Counted from the first letter of the stretch, positions 1-7,832 are shown. The stretch is DNA of 21,011 nt from a virus (IMGVR_UViG_3300006736_000118:1-21011), one strand, 5' to 3'. Notes: generated by a model from the letters alone, not told the origin. Translations and numbers: made by a program.

Positions 1-2263
1 CAATCTCCGCGCCGGTTACACCAGGGCTTATAACACCACCGATTGAATTTAAAATGTCAGTGGTTCCTACACCAAAATCAGCACTCACTGTGCCTTGTCC
101 CGTTATTGTCGTCGCGCCAGCCGCAAGGGTGCCAGCGAATGTGGCGTTCTGGGAACTGTCTAGGGTGAGGGCCAGTGTTGGGATGTCCGCGCCGTCAATA
201 CTGGTAAGAAATTCCAAACGTCCCGGCATATCAGAGGTGCCGGGGGTGCCATCAACCGCACCACGGATTTCAGCGGCAATGCTCAAGTAGTCTGTGCCGT
301 CAGCCCCACGGAAATAGATAATTCCCAAATCATCATGTTCATCAACCAATGTATTGGCGGTGGCATGGTTGGACTTGACGAAATCAATCAGCGGAGCACT
401 CGAGGCTGTTGTGCCACGACGAACAATTTCTATTCCAACACCTTCAACAAAAAGTTCCCGCCCAATTGCCGCCGTACTGGCTCCAACCAAAACCTTGCCC
501 GCAAACGTGGCTGTCTCTGAGCCGCTTGCTCCGGCTAGTGTCAAGTTGACAACCTGATCATCGCCCTCAAGCTTCAACGAATGCCCAACCGCTGCCGTGG
601 CGACCCTAAGATGGTTGGCTCCATCGTTGTTGATAATCAAAGCGTTTACAGCGTCACTAGCACTTGCGAAACTTATAAATGCGTTCTGAGCATCCGCCGC
701 TTTAATGGTGAGAGTTTGCGCTGAACTTTCTGAAGTAGACCCCATCGTAACATCACCAACGAATGTAGCGTTCTCGTTGCCACTTGCTCCGGCTAGGGTG
801 AGGTTGGTGACGCTGTCATCAGCCTGAAGTATTAAAGAATGACCAACATTTGACGTAGCAACTGCAAGCTGATTATCATCGTGCTTATATTGAAGTTTTG
901 CGCCAACGCTGTCCGTGGGACTTCCAAAGTAGATATTAGTCAACTTGTCGTCAGGGGAAAGAAGATGAATGCCACAATCGTCACTATTTTCTACGACAAG
1001 ATCATCGCCACCTGTATCCGCTGTCACACTCCCAGCCGTAGCCGTGTGAACGTGGAGGGTGCCGTCAGTTGGCGCTATGCCGAAACCTGATCCGGCTGTA
1101 GCTGTAAGGGTGCCAGCAAACGTGGCAGAGCTATCCGTTGTCTCTATGATTAGGTCAGCCGTACCACCAGCGGGGCCAAACCAAATAGCATCGCCGCTTG
1201 TGACGGATATACCCAGATCATTCGTTGAGCCACCGCTGAACAATGCAGAAGCTGAACCAATGTGAGTATCATTGCCGCTTGAGAAAACGACATATCCAGA
1301 AGCGTGGCTGACATCAACCGTTGGGCCTGTCGCTGTAAATGTACCAGTGGTGGCCGAAAGGGTGCCAGCAAACGTGGCTGATTGGTCTGCTTGTGCAAAC
1401 GTGGCAACCAACGAACCAGCGTAAATTGTAACATCCCCACCAGATACATTCCCGCTGACTATCTGAATACGGCCCGTGTTCGCGTGTTCGTTGCCATTAA
1501 GTTCAATATAGCCTCCACGGGAGCCGCCTGCCGCCCCGCCAGCGCCAATAGCTACCTTGGAATCATCTGACCCATCACCGCTGTCCGATAAGATGTTAAA
1601 CGTAGTACCACTGTATGTAATGTCACCACTCGTTGTGATCGCGCCTGACGCAAGGGTGCCACTCTGCAAATCCCACGCACCAGCGGTGGTGATCTCTGCA
1701 ACCCGTGTTGCTCCTAAGCCGCCCGTGGCGATAACCAGCTTATCGCTGTCTGAGTTATCAATACCAATTTGCCAACCCATGACGCCGTTTATGCCAAGCT
1801 GGAGATAGGGATCGCCACCGGAAGACCCACCAGCCGTGATAGCAAACCTTGTGTCAGAACTGGCAGTGTTGGTCGTATTAATTACTTCGTGAGCAAAAAC
1901 AGACCCGCTTACGGCTTTGGTGACGGTAAGTGAGCCACCAAATGTAAATGCACCAGTAGACGAATTGAACGCCAGCGCCGAATTGGTCTTCGGCCCCAGG
2001 TCACCCGTCGCCGCCGTAACGAACAGGGGGAAGCATGTGGTGTCGGAACTCTCATCGGCAACAGTCACCAGTTCCACGGCCGAGCCTGTGGTCAGAGCTA
2101 TCGTGCCGTCCGCATCAGGTATGGTGAGTGTGCGGGTGGTGCCGGTGGTTAGTCCAGAAACCTGTAACTGGAGCTTCTTTGTCGGATCCGCATCGTCAAA
2201 GATGGTCCAAACGTCATCTCGGAAGATGGATTGTCCCGAAATCCCTTCGCTGCCGACAGCCAT
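1..2263 (-). CDS. Tail fibre / virion fibre protein, C-terminus outside the window (partial)
   Basis: The frame stays open on the minus strand from the ATG at 2263 to the window edge, giving 754 residues with no stop. It starts 3 nt after the stop of the upstream Ig-like gene and has a GGAAGG ribosome site about 10 nt ahead. The N-terminus begins MAVGSEGISG and continues as a beta-rich Ser/Thr/Gly/Ala sequence with almost no Cys or Trp. Phrases such as ATFAGTL recur many times, and two adjacent units of 86 codons (roughly 758-1015 and 500-757) share the words VGHSL and NLTLAGASG. This composition is typical of trimeric phage fibres that bind the host surface. Many such fibres end in a self-cleaving S74 chaperone, but that end cannot be seen here. 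Placement last in a virion gene block supports the call. The fibre role is inferred from repeats and context, not from a catalytic or receptor-binding motif. Confidence 0.8.
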   Translation of the reverse strand, partial: MAVGSEGISGQSIFRDDVWTIFDDADPTKKLQLQVSGLTTGTTRTLTIPDADGTIALTTGSAVELVTVADESSDTTCFPLFVTAATGDLGPKTNSALAFNSSTGAFTFGGSLTVTKAVSGSVFAHEVINTTNTASSDTRFAITAGGSSGGDPYLQLGINGVMGWQIGIDNSDSDKLVIATGGLGATRVAEITTAGAWDLQSGTLASGAITTSGDITYSGTTFNILSDSGDGSDDSKVAIGAGGAAGGSRGGYIELNGNEHANTGRIQIVSGNVSGGDVTIYAGSLVATFAQADQSATFAGTLSATTGTFTATGPTVDVSHASGYVVFSSGNDTHIGSASALFSGGSTNDLGISVTSGDAIWFGPAGGTADLIIETTDSSATFAGTLTATAGSGFGIAPTDGTLHVHTATAGSVTADTGGDDLVVENSDDCGIHLLSPDDKLTNIYFGSPTDSVGAKLQYKHDDNQLAVATSNVGHSLILQADDSVTNLTLAGASGNENATFVGDVTMGSTSESSAQTLTIKAADAQNAFISFASASDAVNALIINNDGANHLRVATAAVGHSLKLEGDDQVVNLTLAGASGSETATFAGKVLVGASTAAIGRELFVEGVGIEIVRRGTTASSAPLIDFVKSNHATANTLVDEHDDLGIIYFRGADGTDYLSIAAEIRGAVDGTPGTSDMPGRLEFLTSIDGADIPTLALTLDSSQNATFAGTLAAGATTITGQGTVSADFGVGTTDILNSIGGVISPGVTGAEI
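500..1015 (-). repeat. Two tandem 86-codon units inside the fibre gene
   Basis: Two neighbouring segments of the fibre are offset by exactly 258 nt. The landmark CCGGCTAG occurs at 531 and 789. Both units encode a pattern of AT(S/A)xVGHSL, then a D-D pair, then NLTLAGASG, then ATF(V/A)G. Outside these words the units have diverged, so the duplication is not recent. Shorter copies of the ATFAGTL word occur elsewhere in the gene, for example around 131-146, 1108-1123 and 1361-1376. Confidence 0.75.
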
Positions 2264-2266
2264 TGG

Positions 2267-3232
2267 TTAAGACCTTCCAGCCTGAAGTATCTTCTGTATC
2301 AAGCTGCCACTCGAGTGAACAGTAATTGCTGTCCTCGTGGCAAAAGGTGGGTTGGTATAGTTACCGTCGGCGTTGGCCGTTTGAGTCACGACCGTCTCAT
2401 GGTTCCATACCGTCTCATCACCCTCAGTATAATCATTGGCGAGCACATCGTGGAACGTATGCTGGACGGTATATGTCAACGATGCACTGTCAGATATTTC
2501 GACACCAAAGCCCACGTTGAAATCTGCACCGCGGTAATTGAGCACAAACCACTGTGACTCGGCCAGCCCATCAATTCCGGCTTCAACTGCACCTGCAGAT
2601 CCAGTGCTAAGGGTGATACGGTCCACGCGACCGAAATTCAAGGACTGCGAAGAACTCGTACCAGCGTTGGCGCCTGTGATTGTTTCCGTCAAGGCATCAT
2701 CATAGCGGTTTTCGCCTGTGACCAAAATGGTAGCAGAGCTGTCATTACCAGCCGAGTAAATAGCGACGTGCTGAGCGGCTCCTGCACCCTTCAAATCGAC
2801 ATAACCATTCACGCCGATTTCAATGTTGCCTGCAGTAGCAGCGTCTGGGGTCACGCTATCAACAGACCAGAACCTGGTGGTTCCGAGCGTGATCAAGCCG
2901 AGACCAGGACCGGTGATAACTTCGCGCAGCACGTTGCCCAGACCATCTTTACCAAGCACGGTAAAGGTGCGTCCTGAGTCGTCAGCTGCAGCGTAGATAA
3001 GAATGTAAGCTCCCTTGCGGGAAACAAAATCAGTACCGAGCGCACCGTCCAACGTCATGGCAGCAGCACTGGTCGGCGTTTGGCTCGTGGCTATGCCGTT
3101 TCGGTCATAACCCGTGGCCAAGGCACCGTTGATCAAAAAATCAAGGCGCGCAGCTACGAGCGTTTCTGTGGTGGAAATACCGTTTCGGTCGAGGGCCGAA
3201 GGCGCGAGAGTGATGCTTTTCTGTCTTGACAT
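2267..3232 (-). CDS. Virion structural protein with two Ig-like beta-sandwich repeats
   Basis: This is a 321-residue protein with no recognisable enzyme motif. Residues about 66-143 and 148-222 are two diverged copies of one domain. Each starts with hydrophobic strands (AYILIYAAADDSG, HVAIYSAGNDSS), has a central TxL(V/G)G or TILVTGEN strand, and ends with a G(V/I)(N/D)G turn. A short N-terminal repeat with a 28-residue period is marked by DRNGI at residues 15 and 43. The C-terminal part (about 236-321) ends in a Thr/Ser-rich strand and LIQKILQAG, a kind of ending I have seen in phage surface proteins. The start is supported by GAGAGGAT upstream. It sits between the beta-helix protein and the fibre gene, so a decoration, adaptor or tail-attachment role is likely. 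The exact role is unknown. Confidence 0.65.
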   Translation of the reverse strand: MSRQKSITLAPSALDRNGISTTETLVAARLDFLINGALATGYDRNGIATSQTPTSAAAMTLDGALGTDFVSRKGAYILIYAAADDSGRTFTVLGKDGLGNVLREVITGPGLGLITLGTTRFWSVDSVTPDAATAGNIEIGVNGYVDLKGAGAAQHVAIYSAGNDSSATILVTGENRYDDALTETITGANAGTSSSQSLNFGRVDRITLSTGSAGAVEAGIDGLAESQWFVLNYRGADFNVGFGVEISDSASLTYTVQHTFHDVLANDYTEGDETVWNHETVVTQTANADGNYTNPPFATRTAITVHSSGSLIQKILQAGRS

Positions 3233-3255
3233 CTTTATATCCTCTCAAAGGATTT

Positions 3256-3277
3256 GGTGAGGGCCGAAGCCCCCACC
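3256..3277 (-). terminator. UUCG-capped hairpin between two virion genes
   Basis: On the coding (minus) strand the arms GGTGGGGGC and GCCCTCACC enclose a TTCG loop. The stem is 9 bp with one G-U wobble and a C-G closing pair, the exceptionally stable cUUCGg tetraloop. It lies in the 56-nt gap after the beta-helix gene stop. No T-run follows (the next bases are AAATCC), so it may be a transcript stabiliser or processing/attenuation element rather than a classical rho-independent terminator. Confidence 0.5.
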
Positions 3278-3288
3278 TATGTTAATCG

Positions 3289-4203
3289 TTAAACAGCAGC
3301 GGTGCCGAGGACAATACCATGAACGTCGACGCCGACGCTATCCGCAACGTAACTCTCCATGGAGCACATGTTGCCGATGTCGTAGTTAGCCGCCGTCGTG
3401 GCCAAGCCACCAACGATCATGTTGTTGGCAAACATGCCGGTCGCATTGGCATCAAGCTCAACAGCCAAATCACCCGCCGTAGTGGAGCGGTTGATAATGG
3501 TATTGTTGGTGATGGTGGCACGAAGGATCTCATCGGCAGAACCTGGAGTCGTATTGTCCAGAGCGTGCTCGCCGAAATGACCGTCGATCACGTTGCCGTC
3601 GATAACCAGATCATCACAGCCATCAACCACGATACCGGAAGTAGAGCCGGCAGTCTGGAGAGACTTGATCAGGTTATTGCGGAGCTCGACGAACTGAGCG
3701 TCCGTGGCCGTGATATGAGTGGTGAACTGAGCCGTTGCATGAACAACAGTTTCGCACCCACTGACAAGACAGCCGTCCGCCGTGATGGTGATGGCGCTGG
3801 TGACGGTGTCATCAGTGTCTTCAAGCACGAAGCGGATGTTAGACATACCGGAGTTCGCAGCAGTCATGGCAACAGTGTAGTCGCCGCCGCCGACCGTGAG
3901 GGTCGGGCGAAGAGTGCCGCGGCCTAGTCCGATAACATGGACACCGATAACGTCCATGGTAACATTGGCCGCAAGGGTTTCGGCGTGACCGGGCTTGACC
4001 ATGATAATGTCACCATTGCTGGCCGTGCACCGGCCGATGGCATAATCGATTGTGGCCCAAGGACGTTGGCGAACACCTTCGCCGCTGTCAGAACCGCCAC
4101 CAGAGTCGACCCAGTAGATATTGCCGCCGTAAGTATTTACGATGGGGATACCGAGAATATCCACACCGTGAGCGAAACCATTTTGAAAACTAGAACCAGC
4201 CAT
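3289..4203 (-). CDS. Parallel beta-helix virion protein (pectate-lyase-like fold)
   Basis: This is a 304-residue protein. Residues 28-75 carry a phage-type entry module: YWVDS followed by Gly/Ser-rich sequence, then RPWATIDYAIGRC and GDIIMVKPGHAET. From about residue 80 the sequence becomes a right-handed beta-helix with short strands. Four rungs of the form (N/G)N-x-I occur at residues 176, 203, 233 and 260 (NNLI, GNVI, NNTI, NNMI), a spacing of 27-30, as in an asparagine ladder. No obvious lyase or hydrolase catalytic set is visible. The gene lies directly downstream of the major capsid gene, so a head decoration or short fibre is at least as likely as a tailspike depolymerase. The start is well supported by AAGGAAG about 6 nt ahead. 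Confidence 0.7.
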   Translation of the reverse strand: MAGSSFQNGFAHGVDILGIPIVNTYGGNIYWVDSGGGSDSGEGVRQRPWATIDYAIGRCTASNGDIIMVKPGHAETLAANVTMDVIGVHVIGLGRGTLRPTLTVGGGDYTVAMTAANSGMSNIRFVLEDTDDTVTSAITITADGCLVSGCETVVHATAQFTTHITATDAQFVELRNNLIKSLQTAGSTSGIVVDGCDDLVIDGNVIDGHFGEHALDNTTPGSADEILRATITNNTIINRSTTAGDLAVELDANATGMFANNMIVGGLATTAANYDIGNMCSMESYVADSVGVDVHGIVLGTAAV

Positions 4204-4224
4204 TTTAACTTCCTTTATTCAAAC

Positions 4225-4253
4225 TGGGCAAAAGCCCAAAGTTGCAAAGCAAC
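4225..4253 (-). other. Two small hairpins ahead of the beta-helix gene
   Basis: In the coding sense GTTGC-TTT-GCAAC (4253-4241) is followed directly by TGGGC-TTTT-GCCCA (4238-4225). The ribosome site AAGGAAG and the start codon of the beta-helix gene come just after. Each stem is 5 bp. Their stacking in a gap that also holds a larger GC stem suggests a structured leader or a processing region. This is a reading by eye and no folding energy was computed. Confidence 0.4.
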
Positions 4254-4270
4254 CGAATCGATTGCCAATA

Positions 4271-4305
4271 CCCCGGGAGTACCGTGCGGGCGGACACTCC
4301 CGGGG
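4271..4305 (-). terminator. GC-rich stem-loop after the major capsid gene
   Basis: Perfect 10-bp inverted repeat CCCCGGGAGT / ACTCCCGGGG with a 15-nt spacer, about 20 nt downstream of the capsid stop codon. Three further inner pairs (two of them wobbles) could shorten the loop to 9 nt. No T-tract follows. Many phages reduce transcription after the capsid gene with a leaky terminator, and the position fits that. Protection of the capsid message from 3' exonucleases is an alternative. Confidence 0.5.
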
Positions 4306-4325
4306 ATTTGACACGTCAGGCTTGC

Positions 4326-5231
4326 TTACGCGCCAGGGGAACCGAAGCAGCCGCGCCAATCGGTCCAACCGAAAATGTAACGCTCACTGACTTTGTAGCG
4401 AACATTGCCGGTTTCGAAATCGGCTTCCATACCGCGCTTCATAGCACGACGCTTAAAGTATTTCAGACCATCCGGGCAGTCGGTCGGAACAAACCAGGCG
4501 TCCGAGTCCGTCAACCGCTGGATGACCTTGTATCCTTTAGGCAGATAGCCGGCCGAGTTGATCGCGTTGATATCGTTATCGGCAGTCGACGTCCGCAGCT
4601 TGGAAGCCAGGAGCCGTTCACCGGTAAAGGCCAACGCAGTGGGCAAGACGAGACACTGACCGATCGCGGCGACCGGTACATTGCGCTCATCTTTAAGGTC
4701 AGAGATGTTGATCAGCAACTGCTCCAACGACGTCTCGTTGAGGTCTGCGGCCGTGGTCAACTCGTTCGACATGTCGCCGGAACGGGTTGGGTGATCGGTC
4801 GCAAACAGCTCTTTGCCGTCACCACCAGTATAGGTGGCAGAAAAGCCGTTGTTGAAGATGTTGGCACCCTTGATCTCTTTGGTATGCTGCATCGCTCGCG
4901 CGAGAGCCTTAACATACCGCTTGGCGATCGATCCATAAAGACCATCTTCCTCAGCTTCCTCCGTGATGGAGAACGCCAGGGCGATAATCTCATGGACATA
5001 ACGCGCCGTCCACACTTCAGCGGCAGCATCGTAACTGATGGCGCCACCTTCATTTTTGGTCGGAGCCGCACCGAAGCCTTCAAGCAGCACGTCCTCTTCG
5101 AACGCTTTCTCCGAGGTGTTGACCTCGAAGAGTTGCCGCCATTGTTCCGGATACTGCTTGTATTCCATACCAAAGAGCGTGTTGAGACCAGGCTCGAGTT
5201 GGGCTGCGAATTGTGCTCTGTTCATTGCCAT
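4326..5231 (-). CDS. Major capsid protein (Mu gpT-like / HK97-fold family)
   Basis: This 301-residue protein forms the icosahedral shell. The sequence has family signatures in order: an N-terminal arm ending in LEGFG (residues 47-53), NEGGAISYDAAAEVW, RYVHEIIALAFSITEEA, RYVKALARAMQHTKEIKGAN, then GGDGKELFATDHP, a VLPTALAFTGERLL helix, WFVPTDCPDGLKYFKRR and a C-terminal ERYIFGWTDWRGCFGS. I recognise these from capsid proteins related to the Mu-like major head subunit. The length is normal for the group. The start is chosen by an AGGAGG site at 5247-5242, 10 nt ahead, that overlaps the stop codon of the preceding gene. No separate protease gene is visible in the head block and no obvious cleaved prodomain is present. 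Confidence 0.92.
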   Translation of the reverse strand: MAMNRAQFAAQLEPGLNTLFGMEYKQYPEQWRQLFEVNTSEKAFEEDVLLEGFGAAPTKNEGGAISYDAAAEVWTARYVHEIIALAFSITEEAEEDGLYGSIAKRYVKALARAMQHTKEIKGANIFNNGFSATYTGGDGKELFATDHPTRSGDMSNELTTAADLNETSLEQLLINISDLKDERNVPVAAIGQCLVLPTALAFTGERLLASKLRTSTADNDINAINSAGYLPKGYKVIQRLTDSDAWFVPTDCPDGLKYFKRRAMKRGMEADFETGNVRYKVSERYIFGWTDWRGCFGSPGA

Positions 5232-5245
5232 TGTTCACATCCCTC

Positions 5246-5821
5246 CTAGACGCCTGGGGTTCCGTCAGCATCAATATGCTCATTAAGTTCATGCTCATAG
5301 ATTTGCACAAGAACGTTGGCGTGCTCACCATAAGCGTTTTCAGGATCAGACCAAAGGCCAAGGATACGAAGAGCAGCCGGACTCGTAGCAATAGTGCCGC
5401 TGAGCTCGTGCCCAGAATATCCAGTGACCGTGGAGCCAGTTCCAGCAACATGGTCGCCGAGCAAGCCGACGTCAGTCGCAGCAACCGAACCGCTGGTTGC
5501 CTGTTGGATAGCGAACACCAAGTTGGGATCGTCATAGACCCGCGCTTTGACATTCGTGGCTACGGTTGAAGCAGGCCAGTACTTACTGAACTGCACCTTA
5601 CCGTTCGCGTCAGTATATTCGACACCGTCGAACACACCAAGGATACGATTGGTAGCGGCTGCAACCTCAATCCCACCAGCAGCAACGAGCTTTACGAAGT
5701 CGCCGGTGAAAATATTGGTATTATACGCGCTAGCAATCGAGTACTCGGAGACACGCCCCATCAAACCACCGGTAAGATGTTTTACGGGCCATGCCCCACG
5801 TGCGCCGTCAAGATTTGCCAT
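5246..5821 (-). CDS. Putative head decoration / capsid-stabilising protein
   Basis: This 191-residue protein is Gly/Ala/Val-rich and predicted mostly beta. It begins MANLDGARGAWPVKHLTGG and contains an IFTGDFVKLVAAGGI segment and an RILGVFDGVEYTDANGKVQF segment, a pattern I associate with small proteins encoded beside Mu-type capsid genes. The ribosome site GAGGTA lies 6 nt before the ATG. Its stop codon overlaps the ribosome site of the capsid gene, so the two are probably made in comparable amounts, as expected for a decoration protein bound to the shell. No experimental family assignment can be made from the sequence alone, and a minor head protein is an alternative. Confidence 0.6.
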   Translation of the reverse strand: MANLDGARGAWPVKHLTGGLMGRVSEYSIASAYNTNIFTGDFVKLVAAGGIEVAAATNRILGVFDGVEYTDANGKVQFSKYWPASTVATNVKARVYDDPNLVFAIQQATSGSVAATDVGLLGDHVAGTGSTVTGYSGHELSGTIATSPAALRILGLWSDPENAYGEHANVLVQIYEHELNEHIDADGTPGV

Positions 5822-5848
5822 GGGTTACCTCGATTGGTTGGGTTAAGA

Positions 5849-6361
5849 CTATGCATCATCCATAACCTTCGTTCCACGATGAACCTTGCTTTCATCCTCC
5901 ACCGAAATGGGAATGCCATGCTGCGATTCAGCTTGACCCAAAGTAGATGACACAAACTGCGTCTGCTCATCTGTGCGATCCTGAAAATAACCGCGCCGAG
6001 ACTCGGCGAGCTCTTCAGTCATCTCACAGAGGATCATCCCTTCGATACCGACACACCCAGACCACTGTCCGTGGTTGAGGGTGGGCATGGGAAAGTTCTT
6101 GGGAATGGTATCAGCCGGACGTGGCAACCAACCTTCCCGTTGCTTTCTCATAACATGGTGAGGGATGTCTTGCCCCAGAATCGAGGTCGAAATGAAACGC
6201 TGGACCATCCCAGGACGAGGAGGTGGCGCTTCAAGTAACGCAGCCGGCGCGAAGCTGGCTGGTGCGCGAGTCTCAGACTCACGAGAGTCAGTGGTGCGAG
6301 CCTCAGCAGAACGTGAGGCACGTTTCGGGGTAGTCTTGGTTTTCTTAGCTGACTTAGCCAT
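5849..6361 (-). CDS. Conserved phage protein of unknown function in the head gene block
   Basis: This 170-residue protein is in two parts. Residues 1-35 are a basic, disordered Lys/Arg/Ser/Thr tail. Residues about 50-170 are a compact region with MVQRFISTS, a REGWLPRPADTIP segment, GQWSGCVGIEGMILCEM, ELAESRRGYFQDRTDEQ and a polar C-terminus. Genes of this style are often found between scaffold and capsid genes in phages with this capsid type, but I know no assigned function. The start follows AAGGAA by 8 nt. It begins 4 nt after the scaffold stop codon, which suggests coupled translation and a role in head assembly. Confidence 0.55.
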   Translation of the reverse strand: MAKSAKKTKTTPKRASRSAEARTTDSRESETRAPASFAPAALLEAPPPRPGMVQRFISTSILGQDIPHHVMRKQREGWLPRPADTIPKNFPMPTLNHGQWSGCVGIEGMILCEMTEELAESRRGYFQDRTDEQTQFVSSTLGQAESQHGIPISVEDESKVHRGTKVMDDA

Positions 6362-6365
6362 GATA

Positions 6366-7379
6366 TCAAGTTCCTTTTGCGTCGAGTTCTTTGCGGTATT
6401 CCTTCAGAGCGTCTTCACTCGTCAGGCCTAATTCTCTCGCCATGTTAGCTTCAGCAGGCGTAAACCGGGTGGCTTTTCTTTTGCCTTTAGAACGACCACC
6501 TGCACCAGCAGGAGCAACAGGGCTCGAAGACCGTTTAGCACTCTTCGCACCACGAGGTCTTACTGTACCACGAACTGGTAGGTCATTGAAAACGTTTTTT
6601 ATGCGGCCGTCCAATTCTTCATAATACTCAGGACTGTCCTTATCATAGCCTTCAAGGTCCAATTGGACGTCAATTGACCTGGCCAACGTGGTCTGCTGCT
6701 CATAACCGGGGGCGTCGAACCACGTGTTATTGCGGTTAAACCACTCGGTTGCTTCAGGTGGAGCTGCTGGCTGCTGTTGGGGTGGTTGGTAATTGCTTTG
6801 AGAAGCGCTTGGTTCAGACCGCCTCATAGAAGCGATCCTTGCGGCCGTCCGCATATCAGAAAGCTCTTCGGTCAATTCAACCTGCTCCTTTGAGTCACCG
6901 TTTTCAAAGGCTTGCTCAAGATCTGCTCGGACCTGAGAATATTTCTGCTTGAACCGCTCCATATTCTCTTTCTCGTCACCCTGTTCAAGGCGGTCGAGAC
7001 GTACGGCTAAAGCAGCGGTTTCCTGTTTGGCTGCAGCTTCACGGCGTTCGGCTTCGCGGCGTTTGAAGGTGAGCTCATCCATCCGCTTCTGAACTGAGGT
7101 TGACTCGACTTCGTCATCATCCTCGTCTTCTTCAAGTTCTGGCTCTGGTTCCGGCTTAGATTTAAGCTCAGCTTCAGGAACGTCGTTTTGATTTTCATCA
7201 GGCTCTTTGCCGCCCAGCTGTGCCTCGAGCTCTGCAGCTCGTTTGGCGACTTTTGGGTCGACGGTTTCATCACCGGACGGCCAATTAGGCCTTTTAGCCT
7301 CGTCGGCCACTGTGGCTTTATCCAATGACAATTCTTTTGTCAAGAAATCATCGTCTTCGTCCCACAGGCTATCACCCAT
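6366..7379 (-). CDS. Probable capsid scaffolding protein
   Basis: This 337-residue, very polar protein has the layout of a scaffold. The N-terminal third is acidic, with an E/D-rich run near residues 76-92. A coiled coil follows at about 95-185, rich in Arg, Glu and Ala. A Gln/Pro linker leads to a conserved WFNRNNTWFDAPG segment and an SPEYYEELDGRIKNVF helix. Residues about 270-300 are a basic Ser/Pro/Gly stretch, and the last 30 residues form a charged helix (RFTPAEANMARELGL). A basic C-terminal helix that binds coat protein is the usual scaffold design. It lies between the co-chaperonin and the capsid genes, in the expected order. An AGAGGAGA site precedes the ATG. Function is inferred from layout and position. 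Confidence 0.72.
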   Translation of the reverse strand: MGDSLWDEDDDFLTKELSLDKATVADEAKRPNWPSGDETVDPKVAKRAAELEAQLGGKEPDENQNDVPEAELKSKPEPEPELEEDEDDDEVESTSVQKRMDELTFKRREAERREAAAKQETAALAVRLDRLEQGDEKENMERFKQKYSQVRADLEQAFENGDSKEQVELTEELSDMRTAARIASMRRSEPSASQSNYQPPQQQPAAPPEATEWFNRNNTWFDAPGYEQQTTLARSIDVQLDLEGYDKDSPEYYEELDGRIKNVFNDLPVRGTVRPRGAKSAKRSSSPVAPAGAGGRSKGKRKATRFTPAEANMARELGLTSEDALKEYRKELDAKGT

Positions 7380-7415
7380 CGGTATTCTCCTCTTCTCTGC
7401 GTGCTGGCAACACGG

Positions 7416-7832
7416 TTAAACGTAAGCGGCGACGGCCTTAGGATCAGGCACCACGCTGGTTACCTCATCGTCGTTGATGATATGCAACTTGACACCATCA
7501 ACCGTCAGTTTCTGTCCGCCATACTTGCCGTAGGTAACCCAGTCACCTACCTTACAACCCGGAATCGGGGATGCGTCGGGGTGAGGCCGGAAGCGGTCAC
7601 CAGTAAAGGCCAACGGCCCCATAGCGATCACTTGACCTCGCATGTTGTTATACTCTTCGGCTTCCTTTCCTTGATCAGGGAGATGAATGCCGCCGGCCGT
7701 TATCTTCTTCGCAGACATCGGACGGATCAAGATCCGCCACAATGCTGGAACAGGGGTCTTAGCCGGATCCAATTCTTCTTGCTCGTCAAACAAGTGAAAA
7801 ATTGTAGCTGAGGTAGATTCAGTCTTCGTCAT
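7416..7832 (-). CDS. GroES-like co-chaperonin (Cpn10 family)
   Basis: 138 residues from the ATG at 7832, chosen over an upstream in-frame ATG at 7871 because AAAGG lies 9 nt ahead and the overlap with the upstream gene drops to 14 nt. Residues 28-60 match the start of GroES: PALWRILIRP, then the mobile loop KKITAGGIHLPDQGKE whose GGI-hydrophobic core docks into GroEL. The beta-barrel continues with RGQVIAMGP, VGDWVTYGKYGGQKLTVDG and VKLHIINDDEV. A Pro-rich insertion of about 18 residues sits at 76-94, and the N-terminus is extended by about 27 residues compared with bacterial GroES. Phage homologues such as T4 gp31 let the host GroEL fold the capsid protein. Its position beside scaffold and capsid genes fits that role. 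Confidence 0.88.
   Translation of the reverse strand: MTKTESTSATIFHLFDEQEELDPAKTPVPALWRILIRPMSAKKITAGGIHLPDQGKEAEEYNNMRGQVIAMGPLAFTGDRFRPHPDASPIPGCKVGDWVTYGKYGGQKLTVDGVKLHIINDDEVTSVVPDPKAVAAYV

Noticed and set aside
1917-2270. Plus-strand frames within the first 2.3 kb
   Set aside because: The minus strand carries one continuous 754-codon frame with coherent protein repeats; the plus-strand frames are short, overlapping and lack ribosome sites.
3319-3927. 202-codon open frame on the plus strand
   Set aside because: It is antisense to the beta-helix gene, and the His/Asp/Val/Arg-rich translation looks like a codon-bias shadow.
4242-5249. 335-codon open frame on the plus strand
   Set aside because: It lies antisense to the major capsid gene, whose product is clearly recognisable, and its translation has no recognisable family and a biased composition.
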